Of a stretch of 64,000 bases of DNA, positions 56,294 to 64,000 are shown one piece after another. The notes below the pieces were generated by a model. It ran no database searches, was not told the DNA's origin, and saw nothing but the letters and a program-made list of their open reading frames with translations. Where the stretch lies: positions 118,722,046 through 118,786,045 of the forward strand of contig CM071600.1 in NCBI GenBank assembly GCA_036435485.1, read 5' to 3'. Source of the stretch: Saposhnikovia divaricata. Taxonomy: Eukaryota > Streptophyta > Magnoliopsida > Apiales > Apiaceae. Position numbers and translations under genes: made by a program. Numbering within the stretch: the stretch's first letter is position 1; every line of letters starts with the position of its first letter.

Positions 56294-56895
56294 GAGCATC
56301 TCCAAGGCTCACCCCCCCTTCCCTATATCAGTCTACGTGGCATCATTTAGGGAACCAAAACTGAAAAATCACTCTCCAATGGTACAACTCCTTACCAAAA
56401 AAATTTAGGGGGAGGAGAGAGGTTCCCTACATGTAGGGGGAGGAGAGAGGCTCCCTATCTTGCCAAGTCATTTGCCAAGTCATTTTCTTCATCTCCATTA
56501 AATTCAGAATCATCACATTAAATTCAGAATCATCAAATTTTTCGCCAAACTCAAAAACCGAAGTCAAATTAAAATTTTACCCAGAATTTTTTTATATCAA
56601 AATCGATGAATTTATATATCACTAGATAGCTCCCGAATTATAGAACACACACATATATAAATCACTAATTTTGAATGGATAGATTTAAAGATATGAATTT
56701 TAGAAGTTTAGGAATATATGGAACCGATATATTTTAAATTTCAAAATACTAATTAAATGTTACTTTTGAATTATAGGGAACCGATATAGGGAATACCGTT
56801 GGAGTAAAACAGTTTTTTGGTACCCTATATTTTAAGGAATGATTATTTTATTATATTTTAGGGGTTGAAGATGAGGAATGACATTGGAGATGCTC
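56294..56895. mobile_element. Tourist-like MITE
   Basis: Ends GAGCATCTCCAAGG and ATTGGAGATGCTC, flanked by TTA (56291-56293, 56896-56898). Same family as 26472-26869. Internal words such as GGAACCGATATAGGG and TTTAGGGG are shared in part. Confidence 0.82.
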
Positions 56896-56898
56896 TTA

Positions 56899-57839
56899 AT
56901 AAAATAATAGGAATCATTAGCCATTTCCTATTGTTGGGGAACCACTAGTCATCTCTAACTTATTTTTATTACTAAAAAAACCATTTCCCTCCATTTATTC
57001 CTACTTATCACTCCTTTATTACTAGTTAGTTTCAAATTTAATAATATAATAATGACAAAAAAGGAATATAGGAATTAATGTTGAAGTTCATATACAAAAC
57101 AATATCCTTAAAACACTAAGAACTATTATTTTATAATTTTTATAGGGAATCAACTAAGGCATTATTGAACTTGCTCTAAGCACTTTGAAAATGTGTGTTT
57201 TCTATGTCAAACGAACAAAAGTGGATAGAAAACGCTTCTGAAGCTATTGTTTTTTATTGTATTTGAGTAACACAATTGTTTTTTATTGTATTTGAGTAAT
57301 GTAAGTGCTTTTTTCTTAAAAAAAGATTGTGATTATTATTTTAAATCTTTGGAGGAAACTTTTATATTAAAAACCTGATGAGAAAACAATATGCACTAAA
57401 ATATTTCTTATAATTGAAAGAATTATTATATTTATCAATATATTATACCAAAAGGTTCAATTGACTAGTATTTTTGGTTATGTTGAGTTTCGAATAAAAA
57501 TCAAAACACTCGTAATAGTTCGATTCATCATTTTTATTTCGATTCATCAATTTTAGTTGGAATCATGGTTCGATTTTTATTAATTTTGGCTGAGTTCCAA
57601 ACTTACAATTGCGTTTCTTTTTTCTTACTAGACCCTAGTTCATGGTTGAGAAATAACAACTAGGAAGGTTTTGTTTTGTTTCTGAAACCAAGTACACTCC
57701 AGCGACATGCTTTACCTGCCAAACAAAAGAGAGAAAATTATATGCACATTTTGGGTAGGGTTGAGAGGGGCCCTATCTGGGAAAAAAAATTAAAGGGAAG
57801 GGTTGGGTTCACCAGGTACATTTTGTTCATCATACAAGA
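56899..57839. other. Intergenic and 5' flank of the second carrier copy
   Basis: No gene. A 27-bp word beginning ATTGTTTTTTATTGTATTTG is directly duplicated within 57245-57300. The last 25 bp or so match the flank of the first copy. Confidence 0.4.
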
Positions 57840-58040
57840 ATGGAGAAAGACGGTGGTGGAGGAGATGCTAATGTTGTGGCTGCTGAGAAAAAAGCGGAGA
57901 ATACTACAAGTGTTATTCTGCCATTTGTTCAAGGAGGACTCACTGGTTTGTTGACTACCTCAGTCCCTTGGTTGCTTTACAAAGTTGCTGCTCCTCAATT
58001 TCCACCTAAAGAGCTTGCTCTCTTTCATCTCATTAACAAG
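57840..58040 (+). CDS. Second carrier copy, exon 1 only (DTC-like)
   Basis: 67 codons from ATG 57840 to donor GT at 58041: a 24-residue acidic/charged N-terminus, then TSVILPFVQGGLTGLL, TSVPWLLYKV and ELALFHLINK, parallel to exon 1 of the first copy (SVILPFVHGGLTSLL, TVPWSLVVLG, FNLCQK). The N-terminal tail is longer (MEKDGGGGDANVVAAEKKAE). No exon 2 was found before the window end; intron 1 runs into a Ty3/gypsy LTR at 58560. Whether the rest of the gene exists cannot be told. Confidence 0.7.
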
Positions 58041-58559
58041 GTCTCTTCCTCCTCTATATGGAGTTGTTTTAAGTTTTAAGGTTTAATTAAAAGATCACTC
58101 ATCAATAATAATGAAGATTTCTAAATCATATTTAGGCATTTGTTACAAATGTATTTAACCACAATTTATGTTCAAATATATTTATGTCTGTCTAACAATT
58201 TTTTTATATTCACATGGTCAATTTTGGACGTTTGTATTTAAGATGATTTGTAATATAATTTGACTCAGTAGTAGTATATACTAGTATGTGCTTAAATTGT
58301 TAGCTACTACTTTTTTTGGCATCGTTTGGTTAACATATTTTATAGTTATTTAGGGAACTTGAAATTCTTTGGAACTAAGTTACATTATAAAGTTCGTGGG
58401 AAAGTTAGAAATCAGTGCTTGGTTTGTTGATATGTAACTAGACCATGGGTGAGTTTGGTAAGTGGGTTCCTTTTTGTTTTGTCCTAAGTGCAAATACTCG
58501 AACAATGACATCCCTGATCCAATTTCAAAATTAGGGTACCAAACAGTGGAAACCATTTT
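58041..58559 (+). other. Intron 1 of the second carrier copy (visible part)
   Basis: AT-rich; its first 100 bp resemble intron 1 of the first copy (TTAATTAAAAGATCACTCA in both, 58082 and 29182). No exon-2-like sequence. Confidence 0.5.
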
Positions 58560-61500
58560 TGTAACACCCCCAGATCCGAGGTCAGGGATCTGGTGGTTAC
58601 GGTCTTACATCCATTCATAATACTTGACTTGGGTCCACAATAAATAAATCACATGCTGTGACCCCACAATAATTACCACTCACACACACAACAGTTATAG
58701 TCCCAGAGATGAAATTGAAATAAGTCTTACATTAAAGGGTTTACGAATAAAAGTTATTACAATCCCAAAAGGATAACATCATAGGTTTAACAGTTTTGCC
58801 GTTGATTACATTAATTATACATATAGTTAAACAGGAAACAAAAGCTGTCTAACTATGCTACCTCAGCAATGGCGGCTAGCATCTCAGCGGGTAGTCCGGT
58901 GGGTCGGGTAACCTGCTTGCGCCGAGTGCGCCTGACGCGAGCCATCTGTCCTAGCTGTTGTTGTGACATAATATAAACAAAGCAAGGGTGAGCGAAAGCC
59001 CACCAACAAATATATAACTGAACGATAATTTAAAACAGTTCAAAGCTATCTTTTAACCCATATGCCATGCATTTACGGAAATGATGCCAGTATAATATGA
59101 ACGATGAAGTTACAAGGTAACTGAAAGTATTTGTTTGAAGAAATATCTGCTACATCAAAGTAAGCGAGATATTTTTATTGTTATTAAGAAGAGGAACTTG
59201 CAAGAAAAGGTTGCAATTCCAGTTATGACACTTTTCCAACTCTGCCAACAGTAATCATGTTGCAGGAAATATATAAATTTGGATGATGAACCAATGATGG
59301 AGTATTCACCGCGCCCGCTGTTCCAATCTTGATGATCAATCGAGATCGTACAGCTCAATTTAGATTTACTACCGGTAGAAGGAAGAACTGACGGCTTTAC
59401 CTGTGTACCGCCTTGCTAGCTCTCCCCGGCCAACGGTTGGGCCAAGGGGATGGACCGGCGCTACTCGGCCTCTTACACGACTCCTAGTTCAAATAGAATT
59501 CATGATTCTGAATGTAACGTTCGTCCCCCTTTCCCCAAGTATAAGACTTGTTGATAAGACTCCACAAAGTAGTCGTATCTAGTTGGAAAGGAAAATTTAC
59601 CAATATCTCCCAAGCTATTACTTGGTAACGGATATCAACTTGTTCCAGTAATCTTACCCCTCGAAAGATGAGAAGGTAAACAACGACTTTAATAAGTCAA
59701 CAGCACCCGAGTTGCGGGTGAAGGGAATACTTTATGACCGGGAAGTCGACAAGATAAATAACATTTTTCCAAGTAAGGTTCCCTTATTATTAAGAAGATA
59801 GACTCAAAGATGAATGATGTCTGGGAACCTTTCTTGATATAAGATTAATAATAATATGACTTCGAAATATTTTCTGTAATAATCGAAGAAGATAAACCTT
59901 ATCGAGGTTATTCTAAGTATGAAATAAATATTCAGAGAATATTTATTGAATTAAAATATTTAAAGAATATTTGGGAATATGAAAGAATATCTTAAATCAG
60001 AGTATTTCTCAAAATAATCCCTGAAGAAATATCAGGAGAATATTTATTGAATAAATAAATATTTAAATGAATATTCAAAACAATATTCATTAATTAATAA
60101 GACCTGAAAAGAATATTTAAGGTAATATTCATAATTAATTAGGAATTTAAATGAATATTCAAAAGTAATATTCATTTAATGAATAATATCCTAAATGAAT
60201 ATCAAGTAATATTCATTTAGTAATCCAAGCCTTAAGGAATATTCGAGATAATATTCGGTAATTAAATCAAGCTTCAGATGAATATTAAAATAATATTCAT
60301 CAAGTATTTAATATCTTAAAGGAATATTCAAATGTAATATTTATTTAATAAAATGATATTCTAAAAGAATATCCAATTAATATTCATTTAATAGTCTCAT
60401 CTTTAGAAGAATATTCGAAATAATAGTCGATAATCAATTCGACTCTGAATGAATATTGAGAAATATTATTCGTTGAATAGTTAAATTCAAATAATTATTT
60501 GAAGTAAGGATCGTTAAAATAATTAGTCTCGAACGAATATTCAAATAATATTCGTCGCCCAAATAATAGAAAATATTTACTTAAATATTTTCTCCCGAGG
60601 TAATCTCGATATATCAAGAAATATTGACTCCCGGTCTATATTTGATTAATGAGAGGTATACGCCCTTCTATGAGGGTCTTACAATAACCGGCTTATAACT
60701 GATATATAACTATCTAGCTTATAAGCCAACAATAACATTCAGGGAACAAGTATATCAATTCAACTTGAAAGTAGGCATGCATGCAATGGCATATGTATAT
60801 CAATAATCATATATATATATATATTTATTCAATCACAACAACAGCCTAAAAGAAGGGAATTGAAACTTGCCTGGTAGTCGAGTACGGTAAGGGGTAGTGG
60901 TAGCGGGTCCCGGTTCAGCCTGGTGATCTATAAATAGCCAAGGCATTCGGAATTAATCACTTAACATATTAAACGTTAAGTTATACTTAAATCGAAACAC
61001 GTTCTCGAGTCATCTCGTTATACCCCTTTTAGTGGATTACTTATTATCACTGATCCGACCCGACATTCGTTCGTTAATACGACATGTCACTGCACTTATA
61101 CTTGGGACATACTTAAGTCATATGAGTTCTAAGGTTGATCGTTACGAACCAATATTTTACTCCGAGTTTTATCGCCCGTTTTCTAAGCGTTTTACCAAAG
61201 TTATAAAAGAGTCGTCTTTTAGGGGTTCGTTCTCGTTTAACCTTGACTCGAACATTTTTAATAAATCGAAAAATGCTCTTTTTGACATACGGTTTTCTTT
61301 CACACCTTCCTTCTTACCCCTAGTATTTATTTACCAAGATTCGCCATGACGTTACATAGCTTACGAGGGTTCAATTTCAGTTACGAACTTTTGTTTACGG
61401 ATTCGAACTACTTTTAGTAATTTAGTCATAAATCCTAAACCGTAAGTCCGTTTCACGTGATCTTTATATCAAAACGAAGCTTAGAGCATTACCTATCCTA

Positions 61501-63056
61501 TCATGGCAGATAAGGTCTCTGGACAGTAGGGGTTCAACATGGAAAATGGCATACAAAACATGGTATTGTAAAATCGGGCATTATAACGGCTGTAAATCGA
61601 ATATCTATCAATTTCGAATCTTCCCATAAACATAGCATCCAACCCAAACAACATATACATGACTTATATACATGAACTGAGGCCAAGCAATGCCTTTCCG
61701 TTCATCTAAACTATTTTTAACATTTATCGAAACTACATCATATTCATGCTTATAATCATGCTAATATCACATCTTATACTAAAACCCATCAAGAGCATGC
61801 AAAATCTCAAGGTAAAGCCTAGGGTTTAAAGTTGTTATACCTTCCTTGGAGTATGATCTAGCCTCACTATGCTTGGTATGATCCTTAGAAGTGCTTAAGC
61901 TTGCTAAATCAACCAAAGAAATCAAGGAAAAACAAGATTAGTTCATGAAAACACTATTCACCCTCCTCTTAAATCATTTTTTTGAAAATGGAAAAAGAAG
62001 AGATTGAAGCTAGGATTTTGAGGAGATCATTTATATGAAATGTAAGTCTCACCATAAAAGTTTCAAGATCAACAAATGGTTGGAAGTTGGATTTTGAATT
62101 TGGAATTTCCAAGAGGCCGAATGCTTTGTTTCTTTGGAGAGAAAGATGAGTTCTTGCTTGGTTGCTTGAAAATAATGCATAAAGTGACTTGTTTTAGATA
62201 ATATCTCATCCTTGTCACTTTAATAAAGTGGTGATGTATAGAATGATGTATTTGTGAGGACAAGTGTTGAAGTTTGGATGGTTTAAGGCTTAACCAAGTG
62301 ATTTGATTTTCTAAGTACTAGTAGATATTTTATACATAGCACATGCATGCATCTTAGTCTCTGCTTGCTCTTTTGTCCGGTTATTGCTCGATTCGATTGA
62401 TCGTTCGTAAGAATAACTCTTTCGTTTCTAGTTAGGGTTTTTACCGAAAACCTTCTTAATATTTATAATACTATTCCTCATCTTTCTTAGTACTTCTCGA
62501 ATTTAAATTCCTTAAATCCCTTTTATAATTCCTTAAGTCTTGCAGTGTCCCGGGAAATCTCGGAGAAAATAAAAGTGCTCTTTTTCTGAATCCGACAGCT
62601 TTTACATACACTTATTTTCCTCCTGGATCACTAATACGAACTCAGAAATCCGTTCCGAATACCGGGTATATCATTATTATAATAATATTCCAAATTCCAC
62701 CAAAATCACTATTCATCACTTATTTTTATTTAATTCCTATAATTAGGAAAATGAACCTGGTTCACTCTCGAGTGCTTCTTAACCTTTTTACGGAACCGCT
62801 GGACTTATAATAGATATTGATTTGGATGACATAAGAATAATCTTACTTGAAGTAATATACTTATATTCTTAGGAGATAGATCATTCTTATCTATGCCGTC
62901 AACCAAAAGTATTCTGCATGACATATAAGTAATTGAATTCAAATCCGTTCCATTTATTTAATAGATCTTCGCTACATCGCAGTCATAACCACTATTCATT
63001 CTTACATCATTAAATACATAAAAGTTTTAATCCCACCCAAAATCTGGGTTCTTACA
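58560..63056 (-). repeat. 3' LTR of the chromovirus (about 4.5 kb)
   Basis: On the minus strand it begins TGTAAGAACCCAGATTTTGG and ends GGGGGTGTTACA, with TGTAA/TTACA inverted ends. The single copy visible means the outer border (58560) rests on the terminal motif. ORFs inside, such as 61032-61349 plus, show no family likeness. Confidence 0.82.
59925..60560. repeat. GAATATTC palindrome array inside the LTR
   Basis: About ten imperfect units of 55-65 bp, each holding an inverted pair such as TGAATATTCAA...TAATATTCATTTAAT. Confidence 0.8.
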
Positions 63057-63069
63057 GTCTCCCCTCCTT
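63057..63069 (-). other. Polypurine tract of the chromovirus
   Basis: AAGGAGGGGAGAC on the minus strand, directly before the LTR. Confidence 0.85.
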
Positions 63070-63089
63070 AAAAGGATTCCGTCCCGGAA

Positions 63090-64000
63090 TCAGTTTGAAA
63101 ACAAGTGGGGGTACTTTTCTTGCATTGCGCTTTCAAGTTCCCAGGTGGATTCTTCTACATTGTGGTTCTGCCACAAAACTCTGACTAGCTGAATGACCTT
63201 GTTTCGGAGCACTTGTTCTTTCCGGTCTATGATTTCCACAGGTTGCTCCACATAGGTCAGGTCTGGTTGCATGTCCACTTGCTCATACTCTACAATATGC
63301 TTAGCATCCGGATTATACTTCCTCAGCATCGCAACATGGAACACATTGTGCACCTGCTGTAGATTCGGGGGCAATGCGAGTTCATAAGCTAGTTCCCCAA
63401 TCCGTCTCAAGATCTCAAATGGTCCAATGTATCTGGGACTCAGCTTTCCTTTCTTCCCAAATCTCATTAAACCTTTCCAAGGTGACACTTTCAAGAACAC
63501 TAGGTCCCCTACCTCGTATTCCTTGCCTTTCCGAGCTAAGTCGGCATATTTCTTTTGTCGATCCTGGGCTGCTACCAACCGTCCTCTGATTAGATCTACT
63601 GCATCTTTAGTTCGTTGGACCACTTCGGGCCCGAGCATCTTCCGCTCTCCAACTTCATCCCAATACAAGGGAGATCGACATTTTCTTCCATAAAGGGCCT
63701 CATAAGGTGGCATCCCAATGCTTGAATGATAACTGTTATTATAGGAGAACTCAACCAATGGCAAGTGATCATCCCAACTCCCCTTGAAGTCTATCGCGCA
63801 GACTCTCAACATATCCTCTAGCGTTTGGATGGTCCTTTCACTTTGCCCATCTGTCTGGGGGTGGTAGGCTGTGCTCATGTTCAGCCGGGTCCCTACACAC
63901 TCTTGAAAACTTCTCCAAAACCTGGAGTTAAATCTAGGATCTCGATCGGATACTATTGCGACTGGGACTCCATGTCGCGCCACTATCTCTTTTAAGTAGA
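63090..64000 (-). CDS. Integrase C-terminal half plus chromodomain, partial
   Basis: Open to the window edge, so the 5' part is outside. Integrase core end (VSDRDPRFNSRFWRSFQE, STAYHPQTDGQSERTIQTLE, VEFSYNNSYHSSIGMPPYEA), the GPY/F module (LSPRYIGPFEILRRIGELAY, LPPNLQQVHNVFHVAMLRKY), and a chromodomain at the end (IIDRKEQVLRNKVIQLVRVL, NVEESTWELE). No stop or frameshift in this part. Chromodomains steer such elements to certain chromatin. Confidence 0.95.
   Translation of the reverse strand, partial: YLKEIVARHGVPVAIVSDRDPRFNSRFWRSFQECVGTRLNMSTAYHPQTDGQSERTIQTLEDMLRVCAIDFKGSWDDHLPLVEFSYNNSYHSSIGMPPYEALYGRKCRSPLYWDEVGERKMLGPEVVQRTKDAVDLIRGRLVAAQDRQKKYADLARKGKEYEVGDLVFLKVSPWKGLMRFGKKGKLSPRYIGPFEILRRIGELAYELALPPNLQQVHNVFHVAMLRKYNPDAKHIVEYEQVDMQPDLTYVEQPVEIIDRKEQVLRNKVIQLVRVLWQNHNVEESTWELESAMQEKYPHLFSN

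Larger units (their letters stand above)
58560..64000 (-). mobile_element. Ty3/gypsy chromovirus (Tekay/Del type), 3' end
   Basis: A 4.5-kb LTR, purine tract and integrase-chromodomain end of pol, on the minus strand, running off the right edge. The very long LTR plus chromodomain indicate the Tekay/Del lineage. Confidence 0.88.

Noticed and set aside
61032..61349. 105-codon plus-strand ORF inside the chromovirus LTR
   Set aside because: Length is compatible with chance in 4.5 kb; opposite strand to the element and no recognisable domain.
58560..64000. Hidden exons 2-5 of the second carrier copy
   Set aside because: No sequence resembling LLIRATCTTSRFG or the later exons was found; the span is chromovirus.

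Overview
This is repeat-rich nuclear DNA from a flowering plant, very probably a eudicot. It contains Ty1/copia and Ty3/gypsy LTR retrotransposons with plant-type primer-binding sites, CACTA/En-Spm transposons, many MITEs, and spliced plant genes with GT-AG introns. The species cannot be named from the sequence alone. No rRNA, tRNA, organellar or bacterial genes were seen.

Left part (1-26252) is a nest of transposons. Bases 1-9386 hold a very young, pol-less Ty3/gypsy-type element (minus strand, Athila-like, 2-kb LTRs, two long ORFs). It abuts the right-hand part of a large CACTA element (to 16862) that carries a decayed, spliced second-gene transposon protein (Transposase_24-like). That CACTA has a smaller internally deleted CACTA (13749-16503) inside its subterminal repeats, and is itself inserted in the zinc knuckle of a copia relic (16863-17935). 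A short PBS/PPT-bearing relic follows. It is split by a complete but mutated copia element (copia-1, 18239-26127, TSD AACAA).

The middle (26253-53000) holds the one host gene that can be reconstructed across its whole length: a five-exon mitochondrial-carrier-family gene resembling the plant dicarboxylate/tricarboxylate carrier DTC. Its frame is open over 284 codons (28927-52815). Intron 2 is about 21.6 kb because it contains a second element of the copia-1 family (copia-2, 30385-50784). Copia-2 is in turn split by an 11.9-kb SIRE-like copia element with an env-like frame (34556-46434) and by a 710-bp hAT-like element (48432-49141). The carrier has lost the acidic residue of all three carrier signature motifs.

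The right part (53000-64000) holds a 764-bp fold-back element just after the carrier gene, several MITEs (Stowaway, hAT and Tourist types, some with exact TSDs), a small unidentified ORF with a TATA box, and exon 1 of a second carrier copy (57840-58040). Intron 1 of that copy is invaded by a Ty3/gypsy chromovirus (Tekay/Del type). Its 4.5-kb LTR and integrase-chromodomain end run off the window.

The region is therefore a duplicated, diverged carrier gene pair embedded in retrotransposons. Copia-1 and the SIRE-like element are broken by several stops and frameshifts, and copia-2 by one of each plus two insertions. The left-edge element is nearly unmutated.
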